A stretch of DNA of 64,000 nucleotides from Neobacillus cucumis (GCF_002860255.1 NZ_PGVE01000037.1:62001-126000), one strand, 5' to 3'; numbered from the stretch's first letter, positions 17,033 through 26,205 are shown. Made by a program: numbers and translations. The notes: generated by a model from the letters alone, not told the origin.

Positions 17033-18496
17033 TTGAATACACAAATACTTATTTCAATTGGTATTTATATGGTGGGAATGCTTTTAATTGGATATTTCGC
17101 CTACAAACGAACTTCTAATCTATCAGATTATATGATTGGTGGAAGGGGCCTGGGAGCAGCAGTTACCGCATTAAGTGCAGGGGCATCTGATATGAGTGGA
17201 TGGCTGCTAATGGGTCTTCCTGGTGCGATGTTTACCCAAGGTTTGAGTGCATCCTGGATTGCCATCGGTCTGACAATAGGCGCATATTTAAACTGGCTGT
17301 ACGTGGCTCCAAGATTGCGGATTTATACGGAAACCGCCAATAATTCAATGACGATACCAGCCTATTTGGAAAATCGTTTTGGGGATAACTCGTCAATACT
17401 GCGGTTAACTTCCGGACTTGTCATTATTGTATTCTTTACTTTTTATGTTTCTTCTGGAATGGTATCAGGCGGGGTTCTTTTTGAGTCAACGTTCAATCTT
17501 AACTATCAGGCAGGTCTTTGGATAATCGCTGCTGTTGTCATTGGCTATACCTTATTTGGCGGATTTTTAGCGGTTAGTTGGACTGACTTTGTTCAAGGAA
17601 TAATCATGGTGATTGCTCTAGTTCTTGTTCCCGCTGTAACGATTATGCAAGTGGGCGGCTTTGACTCCGCATTTGGTGAAATAAAAGGCATTGATCCTAA
17701 ATTATTTGATATTTTTAAAGGAACTTCTTTGCTCGGGATTATTTCTTTAATGGCATGGGGGTTAGGTTATTTTGGACAACCTCATATCATTGTTCGTTTT
17801 ATGGCAATCACATCAGTTAAAGAGATTAAGAAAGCTAGGAGAATAGGAATGGGATGGATGATTTTCTCTGTCGGTGGCGCGATGTTTACTGGTTTTATTG
17901 GCCTTTCCTATTTTTCAAAGCAAGGACTGCATCTTACAGATCCAGAAACAATTTTTATTAAATTAAGTGAAATTCTATTCCATCCACTCATTACTGGGTT
18001 TTTGTTAGCGGCCTTATTAGCGGCCGTCATGAGTACGATTTCTTCTCAACTTTTGGTTACCGCAAGCTCTCTGACAGAAGATGTCTATAAGACTTTTTTC
18101 CGCAGGTCAGCAACAGAAAAAGAGCTGTTGCTTGTAAGCAGACTTTCAGTCCTTGTTGTTTCCTTTATAGCTGTATTACTGGCCTTTAATAAAAATGGCA
18201 CTATTCTTTCCCTTGTTGCTTATGCATGGGCAGGCTTTGGAGCGGCTTTTGGGCCAGTTATTCTGTTGAGCCTTTACTGGAATCGAATGAATCGATGGGG
18301 AGCTCTTGCCGGTATGGTTGGGGGAGCAGTTACTGTAATTGTTTGGGCCAATGTTCCTGTATTGGCAAAAAGTCTTTACGAGATTATTCCAGGGTTCGTT
18401 GTTGGGTTGGCGGCTATCTGGTTAGTCAGTCTAGTTACACCGGAACCGAGTGACCAGTTAAAGAAAGAATTTGATCAATACAAACAATCAGCATAA
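17033..18496 (+). CDS. putP: Sodium/proline symporter
   Basis: A 487-residue sodium:solute symporter (SSS family) with about 13 transmembrane helices. The sodium-site segment GRGLGAAVTALSAGASDMSGWLLMGLPGA is classical for PutP, together with LAALLAAVMSTISSQLLVTASSLTEDVY. It imports proline for the two upstream enzymes. TTG 17033 is the start, with ATGGGGGATGA upstream. It lies about 115 nt after putC across a hairpin and is probably co-transcribed. B. subtilis OpuE is a relative used for osmoprotection, but the catabolic context favours PutP. Confidence 0.93.
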   Translation: MNTQILISIGIYMVGMLLIGYFAYKRTSNLSDYMIGGRGLGAAVTALSAGASDMSGWLLMGLPGAMFTQGLSASWIAIGLTIGAYLNWLYVAPRLRIYTETANNSMTIPAYLENRFGDNSSILRLTSGLVIIVFFTFYVSSGMVSGGVLFESTFNLNYQAGLWIIAAVVIGYTLFGGFLAVSWTDFVQGIIMVIALVLVPAVTIMQVGGFDSAFGEIKGIDPKLFDIFKGTSLLGIISLMAWGLGYFGQPHIIVRFMAITSVKEIKKARRIGMGWMIFSVGGAMFTGFIGLSYFSKQGLHLTDPETIFIKLSEILFHPLITGFLLAALLAAVMSTISSQLLVTASSLTEDVYKTFFRRSATEKELLLVSRLSVLVVSFIAVLLAFNKNGTILSLVAYAWAGFGAAFGPVILLSLYWNRMNRWGALAGMVGGAVTVIVWANVPVLAKSLYEIIPGFVVGLAAIWLVSLVTPEPSDQLKKEFDQYKQSA

Positions 18497-18827
18497 TCGT
18501 TCTGTCCTTAGAGAAATTCCTAATTATGTTGGATTAGTAACATTCTAGAAGACGGTGGGTAAGTATTCAGTAATCCCATATAAAAAAGCTGAAGCCCGTT
18601 CTATACGGGTTCAGCTTTTTTATACTTAGTCTGAGCTTTTGTGATTGATAATGAGGTGAGTTAAAATATCTAACAAAGATTAATTCGTTGTTAAGAAATT
18701 CAGACAAAATCAGTAATGTGAATAATGTTTTTGCTTTATTGGCGTTGAAACAATCTTTAATTCAATTAAGTGGATATAGCGTTTTATTTTGTGCTAAAGT
18801 GAAAGAAAAGCGAGAAAGGATTTTAGT
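18497..18827. other. Gene-free region between putP and the AAA+ regulator
   Basis: It contains the put terminator. The rest is AT-rich; I found neither a convincing sigma-A promoter nor a sigma-54 element. A TTG-initiated frame at 18688-18876 lacks a ribosome site and is judged spurious. Confidence 0.5.
18581..18622 (+). terminator. Terminator of the put operon
   Basis: AAAAAAGCTGAAGCCCG pairs with CGGGTTCAGCTTTTTT, with one A-T/T mismatch position, around a short loop. Confidence 0.88.
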
Positions 18828-20522
18828 ATGTTCAAAAGTGCACAATATCAATTGGATTACTCCTTTACAATTGTAAATGATCGTACACCATTAAATGAAA
18901 TAAAAAAGAAACTGAACGAGTATAATTTTGTCATTGTCGCAGGCGGAACATACTTTATCATTAATAACTATGAATATAACCTGATGGCTTTAGGGAACGA
19001 TTCCCTGCCTGTGATTGACTGGCTTCAGCATCTCAAATGGCTACCTTCAACAGTGGTTTTAGCTGATCAAGGTTTCCCGCCGGAAGTGGACTGGAGGAGG
19101 CCGGTCCTTTTTAAAAATGAAAGGGAATACATGGGGGTCCTAACATCAGGGAAGGAAATTAACAAACTTAAGGAAAAGAATAAAAGGATATCAGCTTATT
19201 TTGAAACGTTGGCTGAGACCATAAGCGATTCTGTTACGGCTGTGGATGAATCAGGAAATGTTGTTTACTGGAATACAACGGCAGAAGAGACCTACAAGAT
19301 TAAAAAGGAATTTATCCTGGGTAAGAAGATTGGTGAGCATTTTAATGATGACTCGGTTATTCTTCATCGAATTCTGAATGAAGGGCGGTTTGTAAGAGGT
19401 GAGTACCATCGTCCAAATAAAGAAACTCATGTTCTAATTAATGCCTTACCGATTATTGTTGAAAACAAAATTATTGGCGGTATTGCTACAGAACATAATA
19501 TTACAAATATTATCCGGCTTAATGAAGAATTGGACTCAAACTCACCTTTACTCGTCCCAAAAGCCAATCCGTTTGCTACGATGGTAACTGGAAGCCCGAG
19601 ATTTCAAGAGTCATTGAAAATTGCGCAAAAAGTAGCGCATGCCGATATACCGGTCCATTTAACAGGGGAACCCGGTTCAGGCAAGGAAATGTTAGCGCAA
19701 GCGATTCACTATGGGGGAGCAAAAGCAAATGGTGCTTTTATCACTTTGAATTGTTCGGTTATTCCCGCATCCCTATTAGAAATTGAACTTTTTGGTTTCC
19801 AAAAGGTTAACGACACCGCCGAACAGCAAGCTTTGCAAATGGGCAGGATTGAGCAGGCGTCTAATGGTACGTTATATATTGAAGATGTTGATAAAATGCC
19901 GCTTTCCATACAGGGGAAGTTGCTGGAATATCTAGTTGATCACAGTTTCTATAGGGTTGGAGGGATAGAGAAGATTGCTGCTCCTGCCCGGATTATAACG
20001 TCCACGTCTGAACCCATTGATGTGCTGCTAAGGGAAGGGAGTCTAAATGAAAAGCTCTATTTTCATCTTTCTGTAATAACAATCGACATTCCTCCGCTTC
20101 GGACCAGAAAAGAGGATATTGTCACGTTGGTTGATAAATATATCAAAGAATTCAGCGCTAAATATAAAAAAATGGTTCCAGAGGTTCATCCAGAAACAAT
20201 GATGCATATAGTGAACTATGATTGGCCCGGAAATGTACGTGAACTCAGGAATACCATCGAACGGATCGTTCTATTGAGTGACAAGCCTTCTATTACAATT
20301 GAACAATTGCCTGAGAACATAAAGAGCAACATTAATAGCAATGAGATCGAGGAAAAAGGTGCGGAAGGTACCCCGGCGGAAATTTCCTCAAAGAATGTCG
20401 AAGCCTTGCAAATAGAAGAGGCATTAAGAAAAACGTATGGAAATAAAAGTGCGGCGGCCAGTTTGCTCGGCATTTCTAGGGGGACTCTTTACAATAAAAT
20501 AAAAGAATATGGTTTAGGATGA
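18828..20522 (+). CDS. PAS-AAA+-Fis regulator resembling sigma-54 activators but lacking GAFTGA
   Basis: A 564-residue regulator. Residues 1-115 form an uncharacterised sensory region, 120-230 a PAS domain, about 248-480 an AAA+ domain, and 525-564 a Fis-type helix-turn-helix (AAASLLGISRGTLYNKIKEY). Walker A is intact (GEPGSGK, 280-286). The sigma-54-contacting GAFTGA loop is missing: after ELFGFQK (320-326) comes VNDTAEQ. Walker B reads LYIEDV (349-354) where active members have LFLDE. The two arginine-finger positions are N407 and H413. It probably acts with sigma-A, as E. coli TyrR does. Its place after putBCP makes proline catabolism the likely target; in B. subtilis that job belongs to the unrelated PutR. 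Confidence 0.82.
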   Translation: MFKSAQYQLDYSFTIVNDRTPLNEIKKKLNEYNFVIVAGGTYFIINNYEYNLMALGNDSLPVIDWLQHLKWLPSTVVLADQGFPPEVDWRRPVLFKNEREYMGVLTSGKEINKLKEKNKRISAYFETLAETISDSVTAVDESGNVVYWNTTAEETYKIKKEFILGKKIGEHFNDDSVILHRILNEGRFVRGEYHRPNKETHVLINALPIIVENKIIGGIATEHNITNIIRLNEELDSNSPLLVPKANPFATMVTGSPRFQESLKIAQKVAHADIPVHLTGEPGSGKEMLAQAIHYGGAKANGAFITLNCSVIPASLLEIELFGFQKVNDTAEQQALQMGRIEQASNGTLYIEDVDKMPLSIQGKLLEYLVDHSFYRVGGIEKIAAPARIITSTSEPIDVLLREGSLNEKLYFHLSVITIDIPPLRTRKEDIVTLVDKYIKEFSAKYKKMVPEVHPETMMHIVNYDWPGNVRELRNTIERIVLLSDKPSITIEQLPENIKSNINSNEIEEKGAEGTPAEISSKNVEALQIEEALRKTYGNKSAAASLLGISRGTLYNKIKEYGLG

Positions 20523-20591
20523 GGTTATACCTTAAACCCCATCTTGAGTGTCATTTTATACCTCACGTTTTGGTAAAAGAGGAGGAAAACT

Positions 20592-21221
20592 GTGGTAGGG
20601 GTACAAATTAATTCGATTCCTATAAAAGCAGTAGTTTTAGCTGCGGGTATTTCCTCAAGAATGGGAAAATTTAAACCTTTGCTTCCGATTGATGGAAAAC
20701 CTATGCTTGAGGTTGTTTTAACAAGAGTTTTATCGTTTCCGTTTCAAGAGGTCATAGCAGTTGTGGGTTATAAAGAACATGAACTAAGAGAAGCTATCCA
20801 TGTTGAAGATGAACGGTTGAATTGGATCATTAATGGACACTTCTTAGAAGGTTTAAGTAGTTCTATAAAGGCCGCCATAAATTACTTTAATAATGTAACA
20901 AGTGGTGTTTTAGTATTCTTGGGTGACCAGCCCTTACTAAAGGCTTCGACAATCGATCAAATCCTCAAAGTCAGTATAGAAAAGGGAATCGCTCAATCCA
21001 AATGTATTATTCAACCAACTTATAATGGAACACCTGGACATCCCGTTTTTATTTCTTCTTCAATGCTCCCTTATTTAAAAACAATAACTGGTGACCAGGG
21101 GGCAAAACCGATTTTTAAATTCGCTGATCAACATATTTACGTGTCGGTTGATGATGAAGGTACAATTTTGGATGTAGATACAAAACACGATTATCAAAAC
21201 ATAATAGCTAACTCTAAGTGA
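20592..21221 (+). CDS. MocA/MobA-like nucleotidyltransferase
   Basis: A 209-residue NTP-transferase with the N-terminal nucleotide site VVLAAGISSRMGKFKPLLP, the metal-site segment VFLGDQPLL, and PTYNGTPGHPVFIS, which match molybdenum cofactor cytidylyl/guanylyltransferases (MocA, MobA, PucB). These add CMP or GMP to molybdopterin for enzymes such as xanthine dehydrogenase. No other molybdenum or purine-catabolic gene lies nearby, so the substrate is uncertain. The start is GTG with AGAGGAGG 7 nt upstream. It follows the regulator after 69 nt and could be co-transcribed with it. Confidence 0.75.
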   Translation: MVGVQINSIPIKAVVLAAGISSRMGKFKPLLPIDGKPMLEVVLTRVLSFPFQEVIAVVGYKEHELREAIHVEDERLNWIINGHFLEGLSSSIKAAINYFNNVTSGVLVFLGDQPLLKASTIDQILKVSIEKGIAQSKCIIQPTYNGTPGHPVFISSSMLPYLKTITGDQGAKPIFKFADQHIYVSVDDEGTILDVDTKHDYQNIIANSK

Positions 21222-21252
21222 GGCTACTCTCTGCTTGGGAGCAGCCTTTTCA
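21222..21252 (+). terminator. Terminator after the MocA-like gene
   Basis: GGCTACTC pairs imperfectly with GGAGCAGCC, followed by four T residues, directly after the stop codon. Confidence 0.65.
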
Positions 21253-21382
21253 TATTCCTTAAGGCATATTTCTCATTACCTTAAAGGCGAAAAGGTATAA
21301 TAACTATATGAAGGCAAAAATTAAAAAGGGATTTACAAGGAATAATAATAAAATGAAGATAATATAGAGAAAAGGAGTTGCC

Positions 21383-22843
21383 ATGACAAAAATAGGATGG
21401 AATTTTGATAATAGTTACTCCCGACTTCCCGAGTCCTTCTTCACAAGTCAGAACCCCAAACCTGTAACTTCACCAAACCTAGTGGTACTTAATGAACCAT
21501 TGGCCGTATTTTTAGGGTTAAATCCTGAAACTCTTCAGAGCGAAGAGGGGACAGCTGTGTTTGCTGGCAATAAGATTCCTGAAGGGGCCGAACCGCTTGC
21601 AGAAGCCTATGCCGGGCATCAATTTGGGCATTTTACGATGTTGGGAGATGGCCGGGCAATATTACTTGGAGAGCAGATCACCCCGCAAGGTGAACGGGTT
21701 GATGTCCAACTCAAAGGATCTGGCAGGACCCCATACTCCCGAGGGGGGGATGGCCGGGCAGCGCTTGGACCTATGCTTCGTGAATATATTATCAGCGAAG
21801 CGATGCATGCGCTAGGAATTCCGACCACTCGCAGCTTAGCAGTTGTTACAACGGGTGAGACCATTATCCGTGAAACTTTGCTTCCTGGTGCTATTCTTAC
21901 ACGAGTGGCTGCAAGTCATATCCGTGTTGGGACTTTTCAATACGCAGCAGGAAAAGGCAATATTGAAGATCTTAAGGCATTGGCTGACTATACTATACAA
22001 CGCCATTATCCAATACTCATTGAGGAATCCGAAAAACCATATCTTTCGCTGCTTCAGGAAGTAATTAAACGACAGGCTGCACTCATTGCAAAATGGCAGC
22101 TGGTTGGCTTCATTCATGGAGTCATGAACACTGACAATATGACTATTAGTGGAGAAACCATCGATTATGGACCTTGTGCCTTTATGGATGTTTATGACCC
22201 AGCCACCGTATTCAGTTCGATTGACAGAGAGGGCCGATATGCCTATGCTAATCAGCCATATATAGGCGGATGGAATTTGGCAAGATTTGCAGAAACCTTA
22301 TTGCCGCTTCTCCACGATAATCAAGAACAAGCAGTCCAAATAGCCCAAGAAGAGATATCCAAATTTATAAAATTGTATCAAACGAATTGGCTTGCAGGAA
22401 TGAGAGCAAAACTTGGGATTTTTAATGAAGAGGAACAGGATGAATCATTATTTGAAGAGCTATTCAATTTAATGCATAATGGTCAGGCCGACTACACTAA
22501 TACTTTCCGTGCTTTAACTTTTGCTCAATATGACGATATTAAGTTTTTGGGGACACCTGAATTTTTACAATGGAAGGAGCGGTGGCAGGCGAGACTTGGT
22601 AGGCAGAAGGAAACGGAAGAGGAATCAAATCAGTTAATGCGGACCAGTAACCCTGCGGTAATTCCTCGAAACCACCGGGTAGAGGAAGCGCTTGAAGCCG
22701 CAGTTACTCAAGGAGATTACAGTGTAATGAACAAACTATTACAAGTTCTCTCAAACCCGTATGCACACAATCCGGGACAGGAGGAATACTGTACACTGCC
22801 TGAGTCGTCTACTCGTCCTTACCAAACCTTTTGCGGTACATGA
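21383..22843 (+). CDS. selO: Protein adenylyltransferase SelO (YdiU/UPF0061)
   Basis: A 486-residue pseudokinase-fold enzyme that transfers AMP to Ser, Thr or Tyr of proteins involved in redox homeostasis in characterised members. Family stretches are [91 protein letters not shown] and the C-terminal [15 protein letters not shown]. Length is normal, and the ATP-flipping lysine and metal-binding NTDN/DYGP residues are present. Human SELENOO ends in a selenocysteine; here a cysteine lies near the C-terminus (TFCGT). It is monocistronic, with AAAAGGAG as ribosome site. Confidence 0.94.
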   Translation: MTKIGWNFDNSYSRLPESFFTSQNPKPVTSPNLVVLNEPLAVFLGLNPETLQSEEGTAVFAGNKIPEGAEPLAEAYAGHQFGHFTMLGDGRAILLGEQITPQGERVDVQLKGSGRTPYSRGGDGRAALGPMLREYIISEAMHALGIPTTRSLAVVTTGETIIRETLLPGAILTRVAASHIRVGTFQYAAGKGNIEDLKALADYTIQRHYPILIEESEKPYLSLLQEVIKRQAALIAKWQLVGFIHGVMNTDNMTISGETIDYGPCAFMDVYDPATVFSSIDREGRYAYANQPYIGGWNLARFAETLLPLLHDNQEQAVQIAQEEISKFIKLYQTNWLAGMRAKLGIFNEEEQDESLFEELFNLMHNGQADYTNTFRALTFAQYDDIKFLGTPEFLQWKERWQARLGRQKETEEESNQLMRTSNPAVIPRNHRVEEALEAAVTQGDYSVMNKLLQVLSNPYAHNPGQEEYCTLPESSTRPYQTFCGT

Positions 22844-22890
22844 GTGGAAAAGTTTTTTTGATGGAAATTTAAGAAAATACTGATAATTTA

Positions 22891-22919
22891 TTGCTAAAAA
22901 TGGAAAAATATAATATAGT
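22891..22919 (+). promoter_or_regulatory. Candidate promoter for the histidine kinase leader
   Basis: TTGCTA (22891-22896), 17-bp spacer, TATAGT (22914-22919). Transcription would begin near 22926 and give a leader of about 177 nt that contains an ATAGAG/CTCTAT hairpin and the terminator-like structure at 23020-23069. Confidence 0.45.
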
Positions 22920-23019
22920 TAATGTGGATATAGAGTAAACGCTCTATTCTACTGGTTAATTGTGAAAATAGTTAAAACTTAAAATGGTAACGAATTCTAG
23001 AAGTTAATGCTAGATTTTA

Positions 23020-23069
23020 AAGCCACAGTAAGATGTAGGGGGATTCTCTGCTCTTATTGTGGCTTTTTT
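23020..23069 (+). terminator. Terminator-type hairpin in the histidine kinase leader
   Basis: AAGCCACAGTAAG pairs with CTTATTGTGGCTT around a 20-nt loop and is followed by six T residues, 33 nt before the kinase start codon. It could be the distant selO terminator or an attenuator for the kinase. Confidence 0.8.
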
Positions 23070-23102
23070 AAATGAAAAATTTAAGAAAGGAGGGTCTGCC
23101 TT

Positions 23103-24233
23103 ATGGTTATGTATGGAACCGACCGAAAGAGTGTTCTTTTAAAAGTATATAGAGATTCGAACATGGATAAGGACTTTTCGATCCTAGCGAAAAATCGAGA
23201 TGCGTTTATTTTGATTGACCTGCAAGGAAAAATTGAATATTCCAGCCATGCTTGTGAACCCTTTTTAGGTTATTCGAGGGAAACTTTGCATCAGATAACA
23301 TTAAATAAACTGTTTGTCTTAGACTTTTTAAATCAAGAGCAAACCTTCTTTAAAGGGAGAGAACAGGAAAAACTTGATAACTTTGATGCTCAGGTACAAG
23401 TCATTGATGGAAGTATTTTAGATGTAAATGTCACCTCAATTCCTATTTTTTTTGAACAGGATTACCTTGGCACGTATCTAGTCATTAAGGATATAACGTC
23501 CATAAAACAGAACAGGTTAACCATGGAACGTGAAAAAGAGTATCATACCTTAATTAATAATTTATCTCGCTTATCGGAAAAACAAGCTACTGCTGGTCAG
23601 CTGGCTGCCGGGCTTGCCCATGAAATCCGCAATCCCATCACTGCTATAAAAGGATTTTTACAATTATTAATGGGAGAAAACGTTGGAAATAGAATCTATT
23701 TTGAAATCATTAATTCCGAGATTGACCGGATTGAAGAAATTCTAAAAGAATTAATGGTCCTTGCAAAGCCAACCAAACAAAAATATGAGCGAGTAAACCT
23801 TCAAAGTTTATTAGAGCAAGTTATTACCTTAATGGTATCGCAGGCCCTCTTAAATAATATTCAAATAGTAACACAGATTGATTTTTCTTACACATGGATA
23901 ACAGGGGATAAAAATCAATTGAAACAAGTTTTTATTAATTTTATAAAAAATGCAATTGAAGCAATGCCCGAGGGGGGGATGGTGCAAATAAATGGGAGCC
24001 CTCTTGCCTGTGGTCAGGTCCGAATTAGCATCACCGATCAGGGATGCGGAATTCCCGAAGATATACTTAATCAAATAGGGCAGCCTTTTTTTACCACAAA
24101 AGAAAATGGAACGGGTCTGGGGTTGCTGGTTAGCCGAGAAATTATAAAAGAACATAAAGGGGATCTATACATAGAGAGTAATAAGAATGGAACCACTCTT
24201 CATGTGGAATTTCCGTTATCTTCTGAACAATAA
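23103..24233 (+). CDS. PAS-domain sensor histidine kinase, sporulation-kinase type
   Basis: A 376-residue cytoplasmic kinase with no transmembrane segment. Residues about 25-135 form a PAS domain, followed by a dimerisation/phosphoacceptor helix with H173 (GLAHEIRNPITAIKGFLQ) and an ATPase domain with NFIKNAIEA, DQGCGIP and TGLGL. The H-box is of the KinA-KinE class that feeds the Spo0F phosphorelay. No response regulator is adjacent, as is usual for such orphan kinases. AAGGAGGG gives good spacing to ATG 23103. Two DUF2294 genes follow, separated by hairpins; a functional link is inference. Confidence 0.85.
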   Translation: MVMYGTDRKSVLLKVYRDSNMDKDFSILAKNRDAFILIDLQGKIEYSSHACEPFLGYSRETLHQITLNKLFVLDFLNQEQTFFKGREQEKLDNFDAQVQVIDGSILDVNVTSIPIFFEQDYLGTYLVIKDITSIKQNRLTMEREKEYHTLINNLSRLSEKQATAGQLAAGLAHEIRNPITAIKGFLQLLMGENVGNRIYFEIINSEIDRIEEILKELMVLAKPTKQKYERVNLQSLLEQVITLMVSQALLNNIQIVTQIDFSYTWITGDKNQLKQVFINFIKNAIEAMPEGGMVQINGSPLACGQVRISITDQGCGIPEDILNQIGQPFFTTKENGTGLGLLVSREIIKEHKGDLYIESNKNGTTLHVEFPLSSEQ

Positions 24234-24433
24234 TTTTTCATTCATGGCTATTTTTTGCCTAATTTTGTTGTTATCCTGTGAATTTAATGTTATTATCAAT
24301 TTTGTCTAATGTCTTGCTGTCATTAGTTTTGAAAAACTGATTTAAAGTCTTTTTTATTATAAAAATATATTCTTATTGTGATGGTAAATGGTAGAAACTA
24401 ATTTTTTTAATGTCGTCTTAACCGTGGCCTAAC

Positions 24434-24462
24434 TTCCTTTTTGTGAAGTTAGGCCTTTTTAT
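24434..24462 (+). terminator. Terminator-type hairpin before the first DUF2294 gene
   Basis: GGCCTAACTTC and GAAGTTAGGCC form a perfect 11-bp stem with an 8-nt loop and five T residues. It ends about 22 nt before the start codon and lies 200 nt after the kinase stop, so a leader role is as likely as a kinase terminator. Confidence 0.88.
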
Positions 24463-24483
24463 ATTGTATCAAGGGGGATTTGA

Positions 24484-25176
24484 ATGGTTGCAACTAAAGA
24501 AGATTTGCTGTCTCTGAGCAGTTCTTTTAGTAAAATCATAAAGAGGGGGTTTGGTAAAGGTCCTGAAACCTGTTACACCGTCTTTAGAGCAAACCGGTTA
24601 TACGTTTATATCCGTAATTTTATGACACCGGCCGAAGAAATTTTAGCGGAAAAGCAAGAATTAAATTTGCTGATGAATTTTCGGTGGTCTGTCATAACCG
24701 CTTTGTCTCAAGAGTTAGTGCAGGAATCATCGCTTGTTTTAGGAATTACTTTCGATTCCTTCTACCAAGATTGGAACTATAATTCGAACTCGGGTATATT
24801 GCTATTAGTGAATAATAGTTTCAATCCTGATGTGAAGGTAGATGAAAGTTTTGAGAGGAAGTTATTTCAATTAGTTCAAATGGTGGGTTCCGAGCTTCAT
24901 AAAATTCCCAGCGAGTTAAAGGTTGTTAAGTACACTCAGAATATCTGTGCGATTGAATCAAAAGGAGTTATGCTGCCACTAGACTACTTGATGGTAGAAC
25001 AGGGAAATTCCGACTTGTTATTTACCTATGCTAGAGAAATCAAAAAGGGTTTTTATCAGAAAAGGGAATTATTTGAAGAACTGTATAATCGGTCGATCGA
25101 GGATATATTTATGATGTGGGACAGTAAAAATAATAAAAGTTATTTGATCTTTAGTTTCAACAAAGAATATAACTGA
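24484..25176 (+). CDS. DUF2294 (MpsC-like) protein, first paralogue
   Basis: A 230-residue soluble protein with two related halves. The first (about 8-115) carries FGKGPETC, YIRNFMTPAE and SFYQDWNYNSNSG; the second (about 125-228) ends IEDIFMMWDSKNNKSYL. I recognise DUF2294, named after MpsC of a proposed membrane-potential-generating system in Staphylococcus. Members in Bacillus have no settled role, and no mpsAB homologues lie here. The protein has no signal peptide or membrane helix. AAGGGGGA precedes the ATG. It is paralogous to the next gene. Confidence 0.75.
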   Translation: MVATKEDLLSLSSSFSKIIKRGFGKGPETCYTVFRANRLYVYIRNFMTPAEEILAEKQELNLLMNFRWSVITALSQELVQESSLVLGITFDSFYQDWNYNSNSGILLLVNNSFNPDVKVDESFERKLFQLVQMVGSELHKIPSELKVVKYTQNICAIESKGVMLPLDYLMVEQGNSDLLFTYAREIKKGFYQKRELFEELYNRSIEDIFMMWDSKNNKSYLIFSFNKEYN

Positions 25177-25198
25177 ATATAACAGTAAAAATCTTACT

Positions 25199-25234
25199 GC
25201 CGGGGCATGATAATGTCAGGCAGTTTTTTTTCCT
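25199..25234 (+). terminator. Terminator between the two DUF2294 genes
   Basis: ACTGCC and GGCAGT form a short stem with a 17-18 nt loop, followed by eight T residues, within the 84-nt gap and about 27 nt before the second start codon. Confidence 0.75.
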
Positions 25235-25260
25235 TTTTCGAAAGTGAGGTCTAAACACAT

Positions 25261-25956
25261 ATGTCATTCCCATTGCAACAGAAATTAAATGATATAAGCA
25301 GCTTAACTAGTAAAATGCTAAGAAAAAATTTTGGCCGTGGACCGGAATCTTGTTCTGCTTTTGCGAATGATAGGTTTTTGGTTTTTTACATACGGGGATT
25401 TATGTCTCCATTAGAATCTACTTTATTGGAGCACGGTAATTCCGATAATATTGAAATTTCGCGAGATATAGTTATGAAAACTGTTCTTAACCAATTGAAG
25501 GGGATTCTAGAACTTGAATTTGAACAGGATATTGAATCCTTTTACCATGATTGGAACTATCCGCAAAATACAGGTATGATAACTATTCAATTTGAAGGCG
25601 CTATCACTGAACTTGATTATCCGAATCAAGGTGCCAATGTTGACCTGAAGCTTATAATCGAAGAGATTGAAAGAATTAGTATATTGGTACAAAAAAGGCC
25701 GGAGAAAACAGAAGCCTATTTTATTTCACCGAAGATTTTTTTGGTAAAACGAGATGGAATTTTAGTTCGAATAGAGAAGGCATTGATTGCAAAGGGATTC
25801 GAACAGACTCTTTTGGTCACCAAGGATGAACTCGAAAAATCATATTTGCACCGAGATGGCCGCTTTGAAGAAATCTTTAGAAATCCTGTTGCAGATATTT
25901 TTGTGGATTGGGACTTTAACGAAGATAGAAGTATCACCTGCTTTGTTCTAAAGTAA
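25261..25956 (+). CDS. DUF2294 (MpsC-like) protein, second paralogue
   Basis: A 231-residue protein with the same two-part design as its neighbour: FGRGPESC, YIRGFMSPLE and SFYHDWNYPQNTG in the first half and VADIFVDWDFNEDRS at the end. Sequence between the shared motifs has diverged widely, so the duplication is old. No signal peptide or membrane helix is visible. The ribosome site is weak (GTGAGG, 9-11 nt from ATG). Function is unknown; the repeated pattern and position next to a PAS kinase suggest a common regulatory context. Confidence 0.75.
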   Translation: MSFPLQQKLNDISSLTSKMLRKNFGRGPESCSAFANDRFLVFYIRGFMSPLESTLLEHGNSDNIEISRDIVMKTVLNQLKGILELEFEQDIESFYHDWNYPQNTGMITIQFEGAITELDYPNQGANVDLKLIIEEIERISILVQKRPEKTEAYFISPKIFLVKRDGILVRIEKALIAKGFEQTLLVTKDELEKSYLHRDGRFEEIFRNPVADIFVDWDFNEDRSITCFVLK

Positions 25957-26049
25957 TGCACAGTTATTTCAATCATAAAACGTTAGATTATATTCCGGAT
26001 CAAACCGAATTTAAACAATTTGAGATTGTTTAGCCTGATCATTATTGAT

Positions 26050-26088
26050 AAATAAGCCGTATTTTCCAAAGGGGAGAATACGGCTTTT
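26050..26088 (+). terminator. Terminator after the second DUF2294 gene
   Basis: AAGCCGTATTTTCC and GGGAGAATACGGCTT form a long stem with a 4-nt loop, followed by a T run. Confidence 0.88.
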
Positions 26089-26115
26089 ATATCGAAAAAA
26101 TTAAAAATGAAAACG

Positions 26116-26144
26116 TTGACAGAAAGATGCCCGGAGAGTACTAT
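26116..26144 (+). promoter_or_regulatory. Sigma-A promoter of the iclR-type gene
   Basis: TTGACA at 26116-26121 and TACTAT at 26139-26144 are 17 bp apart. TATAAA at 26142 gives a less favourable 20-bp spacer. Confidence 0.6.
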
Positions 26145-26164
26145 AAAAGTGTACTTAATATTTA

Positions 26165-26190
26165 CGAATGACATTCGATAATGTCGAATG
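26165..26190. promoter_or_regulatory. Candidate IclR operator
   Basis: CATTCGA-TAATG-TCGAATG is a perfect 7-bp inverted repeat (26172-26190), and another half-site CGAATG lies at 26165-26170, forming a second palindrome CGAATG-A-CATTCG. It sits between the promoter and the iclR-type start codon, so autorepression is expected. Confidence 0.65.
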
Positions 26191-26205
26191 AAATGGAGGA
26201 TCATA

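Noticed and set aside
18688..18876. 62-codon TTG-initiated ORF before the AAA+ regulator
   Set aside because: No ribosome site, overlaps the regulator start in another frame, and resembles nothing.
20521..20563. GAGGTTATA/TATACCTC hairpin between the regulator and the MocA-like gene
   Set aside because: The stem has a bulge, the loop is long and there is no T run; it is too weak to call.
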